From contig CM074141.1 of the NCBI GenBank assembly GCA_037178625.1, forward strand, positions 868,001 to 932,000: DNA of 64,000 nucleotides, read 5' to 3'. Of this stretch, positions 21,430-32,243 are shown one piece after another; the first letter of the stretch is position 1, and every line of letters starts with the position of its first letter. A program made the translations under genes and the position numbers. Under the pieces are notes generated by a model that worked only from the letters and a program-made list of their open reading frames with translations, made no database searches and was not told the origin of the DNA. This DNA comes from Skeletonema tropicum. Lineage: Eukaryota > Bacillariophyta > Thalassiosirophyceae > Thalassiosirales > Thalassiosiraceae.

Positions 21430-21742
21430 TCACCTTTGGTATCACAATGTCCATGTTGCTCTTGTTTGTCGGCAGAGAAGTCAAAATGGTGTAAATTCGC
21501 GTATGTCGTGGTAATGCGTAAATTCCGTAGTAGGCGTTGCCGCTATGAACTGGGCGATGGCAGAATAAGAATCTATGTAAAATTTTGATCCAGGGAGTGT
21601 ATTAGGGTATTAATTGATGTATTATTGGCGTTGATGTATTGGTGAGAAGTCTGGACCATTGATGCTGTCGGCTCCGGAGTTGTGTTGAAAAAATCTGCTT
21701 TTTTGCGCCGAGGCAGATTTTTGAGGCTTGCACGAGCTTTAT
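21430..21742 (-). repeat. right arm of long inverted repeat
   Basis: Reverse complement of 19090-19400. It carries an extra short insert of T/A runs (AAAAAATCTGCTTTTTTG, near 21687-21704) that the left arm lacks. About 2.0 kb of degenerate copia-containing sequence lies between the arms. Confidence 0.75.
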
Positions 21743-22311
21743 TACGCTAATCAAAATTGAAATTATTGTTTTTAGTAGGTAGGAGTACGCCCTCCATAGA
21801 GCGCACCTACAACGTGTTGAACCCAAACAGATAGACAGAAACCCTTGATGCTTGATGAAGTCAAATTCAAATCACAATTATTAATTAGTTTACTGGAATA
21901 TAGTTATTACAAAACATCGGTCCAAAATGGACTTTTCAACTAGTAAATGTAGTAATTCTATGTATGATGCATGCGTATAGGAGCACCTATGCAGCCGCTG
22001 TAACGCGAATAGTGCATACGATGACTCCCAGCGGCTTAATCGAAGGTGATGATATTTACTATCAACCTATGGACGTTGGGCATAGCCAAAGGGTCGAGGC
22101 AATATAGTTTCAGTCAAGATGTGTTTTGTGCGTAGAAAGCTAGCGAAAACATTTTGTCGCGATTTTTGAGTTGTCGCGATTCAAAGCAAGCGTCAAAGCC
22201 TCTGCTATTACAGAAGGGGCAGACAGGAACTTGATACTATCTCCAATTCATCCTCTTATTCGTGCCCATGCTCAGTAAGAATGATCATAAGTAAGAAGGT
22301 AACTACATTGC
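21743..22311. other. intergenic, no gene seen
   Basis: 569 bp with only short ORFs. It ends in the 3' untranslated region of the next gene. The sequence GTAACTACATTGCTTAGCTA next to the stop codon is repeated at the 3' end of the second paralogue (about 26483). Confidence 0.4.
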
Positions 22312-25300
22312 TTAGCTAATCTTTATTTCTGAAATGGGAGGATCGCCTTGCATTGAAATTTGCTGCTGCTGCATAGGCACTTGAGCCATTGGCGGATATC
22401 CACCTCCATGCATATATCCTGTCTGCATCATGGCGTTTTGTTGAGCGACCATTGCTGCATCTTGTTGAGATGCCACATCATTCGGTTGTGGCATCATTAC
22501 CATCGTTGGTAGCTGAGGCTGCATCATCATCATTTGCTGTGGATGGACCATCATCATTTGCTGTGGCTGCATCATCATTTGTGTTTGCGACATACCACCA
22601 TAAAGTGAACCTTGACCTACGGATATTCCAGGTCCAACTGACATTCCACCACCCAGCATTGGTGGCCTCATCATTGAAGCATCTGAAGTCACACTAGTCA
22701 TTCCACTAGTCATTCCAGTACCTACTGATACGCCTCCTCCTCGTCCGAGAGAACGCGCACTACTCAATACAGACATAGCATCAGCACCTTGACCTCTTGC
22801 ATTCAATTCTGCTGCGCCGAGAGCTCGATCTTGAGGATTTTCTTTCAGCACACCATGTACCCACTCTCCCTCGACGATCAACCCTAAGTCAAACTTCATG
22901 ATGCCCTTGCCATGAGGAACATTGTCGTTATCCACTTCACCTGTATATCGCCCCGCGTCACCGTTCAGATCGACCCACTCCATACCTCTCACATTCATCT
23001 TATCATTCTCATCGTATTTATCTTTCTTATGAGCATTCCAGGGCAACGTCCTACCACTCTTTACCGCAACTTTACCCTTGCCTCCCCACGACGTGAATCC
23101 ACTACGGATGCGATCATACTGGGTCACTGCCTTTTCATCTTGACTGCCATTTGTCCACGTGCCCTCATAGAATATTCCGTTGTTGTACTTCATCGACCCT
23201 TTGCCGTCAGGGCGACCATCATCATTGACTTGACCAGTGTAAATACCAGCATCCCCAAACGTATCTGTAAAAGGCATATCTTTCACAGCCAAGTGTGTAC
23301 AATTGTCAACATGAGAAAGCTTGTTCGGGATCTTGCCAGAGATCTTACTCTTCCTTCGTTCTTTCTTCTTGGAAGCATTTTCATTTTGCCTGGCAGAGCA
23401 TTTGACTGCATATTTCGTCCACTCTGTATCTTCATTCTCTGGAGCTGACTGATGCTTTAAGTTTGGTGGATGTTGAAGTTCAGGTGCGTAATTTTGATGC
23501 TCATAATTCACTTGCTGCTGCTCATGTAGTGGGACGTGATACATTGTAGGAGCATGCATTTGATGTTGGTAGTTATTCTGTAGATGCTTGGAGGAAATCT
23601 GTTGTGACGGGGAGGGTGTTGTTCTTTTCCCAATATCAATTGCGTCAGAACTATTTGATGGAGGCGGGGTTCGAGATACCATCTGTTTCAACGACAACGC
23701 CACCTTAGATATGTCAATGCTATCACCTTCGTCAACCTGGTCATTGTTACTAATAAGCTTTTCTGGGACTCGGCTGATCAATGTCCTCCCTTCACTAAGA
23801 CTCATCTCATTGGTGGATGCCGGCCGCCCCCTACTTATCTCTCTCTCTGGAGAATACGTTCTACCTTCTGGAGCTCGGCCGAATAATTTCCTTCTCGCAC
23901 TACGACTTCTTCCCCTTGACCTATTTCTTTCAGTGCTGGATGCCCGTCGACCCCTACTTATGTCTCTCTCGGGCTTTGGAGAATTTGACCTACTAGACCC
24001 ACGGCGCCTACTAGTGCTTCTTTTGCCTTTAGTCAAGTATTGCTGCCAATTCTTTTCTGATGGACCTTCAAATATTTTTTCATCATTCATCGATCCTTTT
24101 GCGTGATTCGTCCCAACACTACGACTTCTTCCCCTTGACCTATTCCTTTCAGTGCTGGATGCCCGCCGATCCCTACTTATGTCTCTCTCGGGCTCTGGAG
24201 AATTTGACCTATCAGACCCACGGCGCCTAATCGATCCTTTTGCGTGATTCCTCCCAACACTAGGACTCCTCCCCCTTGACCTATTTCTTCCAGTGCTGGA
24301 TGCTCGTCGACCCCTACTTATTTCTCTCTCGGGCTCTGGAGAATTTGACCTATCAGACTGACGACGTCTACTAGCGTCTCTCTTGCTTTTAGTCAAGTAT
24401 TGTTGCCAATCATTCCCTACTTGGGGCTGCTGATGTTTCGGTGAAGGAGGATTGGATGCAATCTCTTGTGGCGGAGGCGATGTGAGCGGCATATCAGCAG
24501 GTATATGTCTATTCGGTTGAGGTGAGTCTCGGGATTTGATTTTCCTCACGGCTGACTCCACTTTAGACATCATCAAGAGACTGTCGATTGACTTGGTATT
24601 CCTGGATGATATCTCTCCGCCTCTTGATGAAGAACGTAACGATGAAAGACCTTTCCCCTCTCCTCCAATAGATCTTCGAGGCGGTGTGAAATCACTACCC
24701 TCTTCATCTCCAAACGAACTCTTGTTTGTCGACGATCTTAAACTTTCTCTCCCCGGCAACTGCTGTTTTGGTGGAATAGGATGGCCATGTGGAATATTCT
24801 GATTCCTTCCACTACTGTTACTGGTCCTTGGTGGTGGAGCAGTAAGTCGTCTTGATGATGGAGATTTGATACCCTCATGATTATCACCATAACTTTCCTC
24901 ACCAAATCGATTATTCCCTCTACTAGAAAAAGAGGTCGATCTAACAGGAGGAGATGGTCTACTTCTATTCCTAACAGGAGGAGGAACAGGGTTCAGATTC
25001 GTATTATTATGTCTCCCCCTACTTGACTGAGGAGGAGGAGGTGGTGGTGGTGGCTTCCGTACTAAAAAGCCAACAAGTGGGTCGTTATTCTCCTCATTTG
25101 AACTGACAGCTACCCTTCTCGTATTATGAACTGACGGCTGTCGCTTGCCTCTGGAAGTTGAACGGCCTCTGGAGGTTGAACGGAAAGAGCCGCTACCAAG
25201 GCCACGATCATAATCCTCGTCGCCACCATCAAAACGACTGGCGGTGGCGGTGCTACGGCTCAGATTGTTATTCCCAGCTTGACGAGAAGCGCAATATTCA

Positions 25301-25314
25301 GAAGAAGCACGCAT
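22312..25314 (-). CDS. SR-rich disordered protein with C-terminal MORN repeats, copy 1
   Basis: Single exon of 1000 codons, uninterrupted. Residues 1-600 are disordered and rich in Arg, Ser and Pro, with three to four tandem modules of the type RSNSPEPERDISRGRRASSTERNRSRGRS (about 23860-24360). A conserved region follows (SSKHLQNNYQHQMHAPTMYH; EWTKYAVKCSARQNE; KKKERRKSKISGKIPNKL). About four MORN motifs come next (YTGQVNDDGRPDGKGSMKYN, YEGTWTNG, YTGEVDNDNVPHGKGIMKF, EGEWVHG; residues about 685-815). MORN repeats often bind membranes or scaffold. The tail is rich in Gly, Met and Gln and ends in NPPISEIKIS. First of three paralogues in 13 kb. Confidence 0.8.
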   Translation of the reverse strand: MRASSEYCASRQAGNNNLSRSTATASRFDGGDEDYDRGLGSGSFRSTSRGRSTSRGKRQPSVHNTRRVAVSSNEENNDPLVGFLVRKPPPPPPPPQSSRGRHNNTNLNPVPPPVRNRSRPSPPVRSTSFSSRGNNRFGEESYGDNHEGIKSPSSRRLTAPPPRTSNSSGRNQNIPHGHPIPPKQQLPGRESLRSSTNKSSFGDEEGSDFTPPRRSIGGEGKGLSSLRSSSRGGEISSRNTKSIDSLLMMSKVESAVRKIKSRDSPQPNRHIPADMPLTSPPPQEIASNPPSPKHQQPQVGNDWQQYLTKSKRDASRRRQSDRSNSPEPEREISRGRRASSTGRNRSRGRSPSVGRNHAKGSIRRRGSDRSNSPEPERDISRDRRASSTERNRSRGRSRSVGTNHAKGSMNDEKIFEGPSEKNWQQYLTKGKRSTSRRRGSSRSNSPKPERDISRGRRASSTERNRSRGRSRSARRKLFGRAPEGRTYSPEREISRGRPASTNEMSLSEGRTLISRVPEKLISNNDQVDEGDSIDISKVALSLKQMVSRTPPPSNSSDAIDIGKRTTPSPSQQISSKHLQNNYQHQMHAPTMYHVPLHEQQQVNYEHQNYAPELQHPPNLKHQSAPENEDTEWTKYAVKCSARQNENASKKKERRKSKISGKIPNKLSHVDNCTHLAVKDMPFTDTFGDAGIYTGQVNDDGRPDGKGSMKYNNGIFYEGTWTNGSQDEKAVTQYDRIRSGFTSWGGKGKVAVKSGRTLPWNAHKKDKYDENDKMNVRGMEWVDLNGDAGRYTGEVDNDNVPHGKGIMKFDLGLIVEGEWVHGVLKENPQDRALGAAELNARGQGADAMSVLSSARSLGRGGGVSVGTGMTSGMTSVTSDASMMRPPMLGGGMSVGPGISVGQGSLYGGMSQTQMMMQPQQMMMVHPQQMMMMQPQLPTMVMMPQPNDVASQQDAAMVAQQNAMMQTGYMHGGGYPPMAQVPMQQQQISMQGDPPISEIKIS

Positions 25315-26495
25315 TTTCGATGCCGCTGCGGTGCGTTTGTTTGTTATGGGAACATAGGATTCGGGAGGGTCGGGGGCTTTTCCACCGCTGGGGAATTTGT
25401 GTTCATTCGCTTGCTTTGGTGACGAAATTTATTTTTAGCTGCGCCATCTACTCATAAACGAACCATCCCGTCTCTATAAAGAGAGTGGCTCAGTGGTAGA
25501 CTTGCTTATTGCTATGCTCATGATTAGCACTATCACCTTGTACGCCAGGTCAAGACGGTGCATCGACAAACAGACAAAAGTCAGTGGTGAATAGTGTCAC
25601 ATCAAGACCGATCGAGCAACCTCTGACAATGAGTTCCTCGGTGTATGTGTCACCTCGATCAAAGTCCATGAACACAAGCAACCTTATGGATTAAGCAATG
25701 CTCAGTAAATGGTTTTATCGGTTGGTTTGTACTTTGAAGTTCAAGGTTTGCTACTATTCAACGTATGGATGAGCTCCATTGTTGGCTAAGCTCTCTGGAG
25801 TTCACTTCACACGGGTAGAAACACTTGTGCTAACAGAGGAATCGGAGTGGATGGTATGCCTTTGACAGGTAGTTACTTGACTACATCTTTGGAGATTGTA
25901 TCTTACGAGATAGAGATTTTGGCAGGGGATTTGCCCCATCATATTCTGAGACTTGACATGGTTGGAATGTCGGTCTTTCTGGGTTTTATACAGGAGTCGT
26001 AGACTCTTGGATTGTTCGTTGGTTTAGTCACGTCAAGACTTTGCTAACAAATAGGGTTCGTGTTTATTGTGATACATTGATCCCTCTTGAATGTACGTAG
26101 GATTCACCTAACCGAAAGTTGACAAATCTTGGCCGGCCCTCTCTTTTGTTGTTCTGTTTCTCAGATGTCAGATCGCAGATCGCACTCCTACCGACTATAT
26201 AAATTCAGCACACATACAGCAACCGCTAGAACAAATCAACATGAAAATCAAACCCGGAGAGTTGCTACATTTTTGGGGATATATTTGAATAGAAATACTC
26301 CTAGAAGATACAGGATTTATTAACCCTTGGATACAGGTGCATCTGGTGTTTGTTATCTTTCAACTTGCAACATCAATCTATCAGTCTTGCCAATGCCATG
26401 GAGTATCGATACTAATACATGATACATGATCATACACGACCTTAGTCGATTCTTATTACCACCGTAGACAAAAACTAAAAGGGTAACTACATTGC
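25315..26495. other. intergenic, about 1.2 kb, no gene seen
   Basis: Promoter side of copy 1, then sequence without supportable ORFs up to the 3' end of copy 2. A tRNA-like string near 25486 (TGGCTCAGTGGTAGA) lacks the rest of a tRNA. Confidence 0.45.
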
Positions 26496-29400
26496 TTAGC
26501 TAAACTTTATTTCTGAAATGGGAGGATTAGCTTGTGAATTTTGCTGCTGGGGGGGAGGAGGCATTTGAGCCATTGGCGGATATCCACCTCCATACATTGC
26601 CTTCATCATAGCATTCTGTTGAGCGACCAATGCTGCGTTCTGCATTGCCGAATTATTCGGTTGTGGCATCATCATCATCGGTGGAGGTAGCTGAGGCTGC
26701 ATCATCATCATTTGCTGAGGCTGCATCATCATTTGTGTTTGCGACATGCCACCATAAAGTGAACCTTGACCCACGGATATTCCAGGTCCAACTGACATTC
26801 CACCACCCAGCATTGGTGGCATCAACTGACCAATTGAACCACTGACTCCAGTGCATATCGACATGGCTCCGCCTCGTCCGAGAGAACGCGCACTACTCAA
26901 TACAGACATAGCATCAGCACCTTGACCTCTTGCATTCAACTCCGCTGCACTGAGAGCTCGATCTTGAGGATTTTCTTTCAGCACACCATGTACCCACTCT
27001 CCCTCGGCGATCAACCCGAAGTCAAACTTCATGATGCCCTTGCCATGAGGAACATTGTCGTTATCCACTTCACCTGTATATCGCCCCGCGTCACCGTTCA
27101 GATCGACCCACTCCATACCTCTCACATTCAACTTATCATTCTCGTCGTGTTTATCATTTTTATGAGCATTCCAGGGCAATGTTTGTCCACTCTTCACCGC
27201 AACTTTACCCTTGCCTCCCCACGACGTGAATCCACTACGGATGCGATCGTATTGGGTTACTGCCTTTTCATCTTGACTGCCATTTGTCCACGTGCCCTCA
27301 TAGAATATTCCGTTGTTGTACTTCATCGACCCTTTGCCGTCAGGGCGACCATCATCATTGACTTGACCAGTGTAAATACCAGCATCCCCAAACGTATCTG
27401 TAAAAGGCATATCTTTCACAGCCAAGTGTGTACAATTGTCAACATGAGAAAGCTTGTTCGGGATCTTGCCAGAGATCTTACTCTTCCTTCGTTCTTTCTT
27501 CTTGGAAGCATTTTCATTTTGCCTGGCAGAGCATTTGACTGCATATTTCGTCCACTCTGTATCTTCATTCTCTGGAGCTGACTGATGCTTTAAGTTTGGT
27601 GGATGTTGAAGTTCAGGTGCGTAATTTTGATGCTCATAATTCACTTGCTGCTGCTCATGTAGTGGGACGTGATACATTGTAGGAGCATGCATTTGATGTT
27701 GGTAGTTATTCTGTAGATGCTTGGAGGAAATCTGTTGTGACGGGGAGGGTGTTGTTCTTTTCCCAATATCAATTGCGTCAGAACTATTTGATGGAGGCGG
27801 GGTTCGAGATACCATCTGTCTCAACGACAACGCTACCTTAGATATGTCAATGCTATCACCTTCGTCAACCTGGTCATTGTTACTAATAAGCTTTTCTGGG
27901 ACTCGGCTGATCAATGTCCTCCCTTCACTAAGACTCATCTCATTGGTGGATGCCGGCCGCCCCCTACTTATCTCTCTCTCTGGAGAATACGTTCTACTAG
28001 ACTTACGACGTTTGCTAGTGTTTGTTTTGCTTTTAGGCAAGTATTTCGGCCAATTATTCTGAACCTCAAAAGGACCCTGAAATGATAGATTAGATGTCTC
28101 AGTCTGATTCATCTCTTCAGAAGAAACATTCGGCCGAGGCAAAAAAGGAGGAGGAGGTGGCGATTGTTGGTTGCTGGAAGGAGGATCATCATCTTGTGCC
28201 TCTTGATGAACTGCAGCAACTGCCTCGATATTTGGTAAACTGCTTGTACGAACAAATTCAGATGGTTTTGGACGAAGTGTACCTGACGCCAAGGACATCA
28301 TATTCATAGGTGGCTTCCTCGGAGGAGGTCCTGGAACAAAGGGTGGACACTGCTTTTTGTCTTGAGATGGGATCGACCCACCACTCGATTTTCTAGCAAT
28401 ATCATTCCTTACATATACATCCTCGCGATCATCTGTCAGCTCTGTTGTATTTTGAATCTCAGCAATCTCAGTCATCCTAACAAGATCCGCCGCTTTCGAT
28501 CTAGTTTGGTTGCTGCCATGATATGTGCGACCGGGTTTGGTGAACTTCCGCGAGTCGACATGACGAGCTGAAGAAGGAGGTGGCCCATCTGCAATTTCGT
28601 AGGTCGCAAAGGAATAGGTTACTGATGGAGATCCCGGTGAGAGCCCATTTGTTGCTCCATAAGTTGCATCTGAAGAATCGTCATTCCTGAAGCCCTGGCA
28701 CTCCGAGAACGTCAACTCTTCATCGCAGGGATCATTTTGTCCTGGACAATCTATCCACACTCCAGTAGACTCAGAAGATACAGATTGTCGCCTAGAAGCC
28801 TGTACATTCTGCGAGGATTGGGATTCTACTCTGGAGACTGGCGCAGGCGTCGACGTCATGGGCACATTTTCTTTGGAAGGAGGAGATACATCTCTTACAA
28901 CAAGCGCTTGTGATTCTACCGCAGGGGCGGGCGCGAAACTTCTGGTAACAGATCTTTTATACACATCAGGGAGTTGACGCTGCTGCAATTGAGATGGAGC
29001 CCGGACTGGAGATTGGGAACGAGTTGCCCTACTCTCTAAAGAGCCACGTCTTTGGAATGTTGGCCTCCTACCTTCTAAAGAGCCACGTTTTTGAACTGTC
29101 TTCGGGCGAATGATACTATTTGGTGCAACTTTTCTTTGTAGGTCAAAGTCACTGTTGTTGTGACGTCTATCCCTCTCATGATGCACAATTGGTCGGTTCA
29201 AAGGAGGACTATTTGAGCCACGACGATTGTGACCAGTAGAAATACGTCGACGAGAAGTCATTTGCCGATTTGGACCAGGATTCCCAATATTTTGTTGCCG
29301 ATTAACATGAGCACTCATTTGTCGAAGTCCACGAGGAGGCTGAGGAGATAGACTTCGTGATGAAAACGAAGGCCGGCGCCTCCTCATCGGAGTATGGCCA

Positions 29401-31262
29401 TTTGGCTTTCTCCTCCTAGGAGGTGACAAACTGTGATACGAGTCTCGTCGATTTTGATTCAACCTGGGTGGAGACCTCCTCCTCCTTCTTGCACCCCCAA
29501 ACTCCCTCATACTGCGAGGAGAAGGCGTTCTTGACCGAGAATGGATTCGCCTAAATCTACTCGAGTTGTAACGCGGAGAAGGTGAGACGGATCTAGTGAG
29601 TCTCCTACGTGGGGGAGGAGTCCTCGACGACTGAGAATAAAAGCTAACCGAAACACTTGCGTAGCTACTTTGTGATGACCTACTTTCGGATGACATCGAT
29701 CGTCGCCGACGTGGAGATGGAGATCTGGATCCAGAATAGGAGCTTGATCTACTACTATGAGATGACAGCGATCTTCTATTTCTTCTTGGAGAAGGTGAGG
29801 GGCTTCTTGATCCTGAATACAAGCTATCTCTGTCAGAAAAGCTTTGTGATGACTCTGATCGATCGGGTGACAAGGATGGACGACGACGACGACGAATATC
29901 CTGAGGCGACAGTGAATCGTTTCGCGCACCCCTTTTTGGTGATGTTCTCTGCTTAAGTTGACTCCCACCACCTCCAGCCCTTGCCCTAGATGAGATCTGG
30001 TTCTTTGTAGCCGGAGCAGCAGCAGCAATTGTATTGAGAGATACCCCTGAAGATTCTCCCACCTCACTACCATCGGCGGAATCAGGTGCAGTTGCAGTTG
30101 AACTCCTTCCAGAAAATTTACCTCCCAATCGCTTAATGAAGGACTTCTTCTTCACGGGAGTAACGGCATCCAAACGTTCAATATAAGCCCCCTTCTCCCC
30201 TGCTGGAGAAGGCGGGGCTATGCTATCCTTCCAACTTTTATTCTTTCCATCCTCCCCATCAACAACATTATCACCCTGCCAGTTACTCTTTTGTCCATTC
30301 TTTCGTGAGAATGATCTTATCGCCTCCCTACTACCACTGATGGAACTTAATTTTGTGCTCTTTTGTTTGGATAATTCCTTCTTTGCTACTACGGCAGGCT
30401 GCTTGTCGGATGAAGAGGCGCCTCCTTTCTTCTCATTCTTCTCTTTCGTCTCCCCCGACTTATTATTCTTCTTATCTTCCTCGGCACCTTGATCGCTTTC
30501 CTTTAAGTTACCACGAGACGATCTGGACCTAGTAAGTTTGGAACTGGCATTCTTCTTATTACCTTTGTTCTCGTCTGAATTTCCAGAATACCCACCATTG
30601 TCATTACGAGAAGTGTTACGTGATCTAGAAGAAGACCGCTGACGTTGAGTACCTTTCGAAGAAGAAGACCAAAGATGGGCCCTGTAATTCCGACCCGCAT
30701 TCGTTGTTGTTGCAGTAGCCTCTTCTGTCGCTGCTCCTCGCTCATTACTAACAGCAGTAGGTGCTGCAGCCGACTTGCTGTCATTATATAATGTCAAGGC
30801 AGTCTCTTCGACTAGAGATGAAGCATTACCATTCTTTTCATGTTTGTCCGAAGCGGTCGTTTTACCGTTTGTTATTGTAAGGACGGAGAGCGGCGTGACC
30901 ACTGCAGGAGCAACGCCATGGGCAGTAGTAGTTTCTTGCTTCTTCTGTTTCTGGGCTGATGCACTTGCCGCAGCCACCGCTACAACATCAGCCTTTTTTG
31001 TCGACTGTTTTTTCTTCTGTGGAACAGCGGCGGCAGGCTTCTTGCGACGGGGTATAACAATTAACCCACCTGGATCCATCCCTCGTATTGCCCTCTGCGG
31101 AGAAGGCGACCTAGATCGTGATTTTGTGCTGCACGTTCCTCCCGTGACTAATGAAGAAGATGACAAATGAAATTGTTTGGCCGTCAATTTCTTTGCTTGA
31201 CCACTGCTGCTGGCCTGGACGCCTCTGTTGCTTCTGCTTCTTTTGGGCGATAGTTGCTTCAT
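26496..31262 (-). CDS. SR-rich disordered protein with C-terminal MORN repeats, copy 2
   Basis: Single exon of 1588 codons, the longest ORF here, with no break. The first 900 residues are very rich in Arg/Ser/Lys (SRSPSPRR, RRRRSPPR and RGSLEGRRPTF types) and contain long Ser runs and Pro-rich patches. From about residue 1090 the protein matches copy 1 almost word for word (SPEREISRGRPASTNEMSLS through the MORN block at about 1285-1420), and at the DNA level 27240-28000 and 23110-23870 are nearly identical. It ends in NPPISEIKFS. RS-rich composition resembles splicing-factor and silica- or phosphate-binding basic proteins, but nothing decides between them. The start ATG 31262 lies 981 bp from the divergent copy 3. 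Confidence 0.8.
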   Translation of the reverse strand: MKQLSPKRSRSNRGVQASSSGQAKKLTAKQFHLSSSSLVTGGTCSTKSRSRSPSPQRAIRGMDPGGLIVIPRRKKPAAAVPQKKKQSTKKADVVAVAAASASAQKQKKQETTTAHGVAPAVVTPLSVLTITNGKTTASDKHEKNGNASSLVEETALTLYNDSKSAAAPTAVSNERGAATEEATATTTNAGRNYRAHLWSSSSKGTQRQRSSSRSRNTSRNDNGGYSGNSDENKGNKKNASSKLTRSRSSRGNLKESDQGAEEDKKNNKSGETKEKNEKKGGASSSDKQPAVVAKKELSKQKSTKLSSISGSREAIRSFSRKNGQKSNWQGDNVVDGEDGKNKSWKDSIAPPSPAGEKGAYIERLDAVTPVKKKSFIKRLGGKFSGRSSTATAPDSADGSEVGESSGVSLNTIAAAAPATKNQISSRARAGGGGSQLKQRTSPKRGARNDSLSPQDIRRRRRPSLSPDRSESSQSFSDRDSLYSGSRSPSPSPRRNRRSLSSHSSRSSSYSGSRSPSPRRRRSMSSESRSSQSSYASVSVSFYSQSSRTPPPRRRLTRSVSPSPRYNSSRFRRIHSRSRTPSPRSMREFGGARRRRRSPPRLNQNRRDSYHSLSPPRRRKPNGHTPMRRRRPSFSSRSLSPQPPRGLRQMSAHVNRQQNIGNPGPNRQMTSRRRISTGHNRRGSNSPPLNRPIVHHERDRRHNNSDFDLQRKVAPNSIIRPKTVQKRGSLEGRRPTFQRRGSLESRATRSQSPVRAPSQLQQRQLPDVYKRSVTRSFAPAPAVESQALVVRDVSPPSKENVPMTSTPAPVSRVESQSSQNVQASRRQSVSSESTGVWIDCPGQNDPCDEELTFSECQGFRNDDSSDATYGATNGLSPGSPSVTYSFATYEIADGPPPSSARHVDSRKFTKPGRTYHGSNQTRSKAADLVRMTEIAEIQNTTELTDDREDVYVRNDIARKSSGGSIPSQDKKQCPPFVPGPPPRKPPMNMMSLASGTLRPKPSEFVRTSSLPNIEAVAAVHQEAQDDDPPSSNQQSPPPPPFLPRPNVSSEEMNQTETSNLSFQGPFEVQNNWPKYLPKSKTNTSKRRKSSRTYSPEREISRGRPASTNEMSLSEGRTLISRVPEKLISNNDQVDEGDSIDISKVALSLRQMVSRTPPPSNSSDAIDIGKRTTPSPSQQISSKHLQNNYQHQMHAPTMYHVPLHEQQQVNYEHQNYAPELQHPPNLKHQSAPENEDTEWTKYAVKCSARQNENASKKKERRKSKISGKIPNKLSHVDNCTHLAVKDMPFTDTFGDAGIYTGQVNDDGRPDGKGSMKYNNGIFYEGTWTNGSQDEKAVTQYDRIRSGFTSWGGKGKVAVKSGQTLPWNAHKNDKHDENDKLNVRGMEWVDLNGDAGRYTGEVDNDNVPHGKGIMKFDFGLIAEGEWVHGVLKENPQDRALSAAELNARGQGADAMSVLSSARSLGRGGAMSICTGVSGSIGQLMPPMLGGGMSVGPGISVGQGSLYGGMSQTQMMMQPQQMMMMQPQLPPPMMMMPQPNNSAMQNAALVAQQNAMMKAMYGGGYPPMAQMPPPPQQQNSQANPPISEIKFS

Positions 31263-32243
31263 GCGTATACAATATGCCTGTTGTGTTCTTTGCTCTGATT
31301 ATGATAAAGAATTGAGCAGAGGAGCGAGATCAAAATGCGATGGCGTCTGATGATAAAGCAGTAACTTTCAGGACAGCAGCAGAGCGGAGCTATGACGTTA
31401 GCACCAAAGTCAGGACTGTTGTTCCGTTGTGATACACAGCAGTGTACTCCTCTATTGTAGTAAGTATTGTACCATAATAGGCATGTTGCATGTTGTCGGT
31501 TGCTTCTTCTTTCTGCCTTATATGTATACTGTTGTTCGCTTCTGTTGATTTGTCAGGGCTGTAATACAGTCGGATTGATCCGTCTGTTGAAAACTTGAAG
31601 GGGCTTTGGATGAATCTGTAAGACTGTGTTCGCAGTTTTTCGCGTTTCTACGCATTGCCGTTGCACGGTGTGGACATTTTCTTGCTTGGGCCAGCTGCGC
31701 TGTGGATTCTGGGGCTCAAGTAAATTTCAGGCCAAGAAATTCACAAACGTTTAGGGACTTTTGCACACGGTGCACAGGATTGTCCGAACTTTTGTCCAAT
31801 TCAGGGGACTCCCAGTCACTATTATAGAAGACTCCCATTAGAAGAATGAGAAGCCTCTCCAGTGTCTCGAGGCTCATGTGTATCACTCAATACCCGCTAT
31901 AATGTCGGAATTAATACACCAGTGGCGTTCTTTCACGTTAGCCACTACACCTGCCCTCCCGGTCACTTTGAACCAGCCCAATCTGCAACATACCGTCAAA
32001 GTGGTGGTCACTTTGCTGGCTTCGGTCGTACCTACTTCTCAGAAGTTGCCTTTGAGATCGTCATGATCCGACAGTGCCGCCGTACATAACCCAAAAGGCT
32101 TGTCTCCAATTAACAGGCAACCCGAAGTGTTCGTTGTGTGTTATTGCATCAGTCAGAAAGCATACCAAATTGCTCAAGCTGAAGATTTGCGCTTTTGTCT
32201 GCTTTTGTTCTAATCATCGAGACAGAGAGAAGATGGAATCATA
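31263..32243. promoter_or_regulatory. shared upstream region of two head-to-head MORN genes
   Basis: 981 bp between divergent copies 2 and 3. ORFs inside (for example 31606-31827) have no support. No repeats seen. Confidence 0.3.

Noticed and set aside
25480..25570. tRNA-like start (TGGCTCAGTGGTAGA)
   Set aside because: Only the D-arm motif fits. No matching acceptor stem, anticodon arm or GGTTCGAATCC-type T arm follows.
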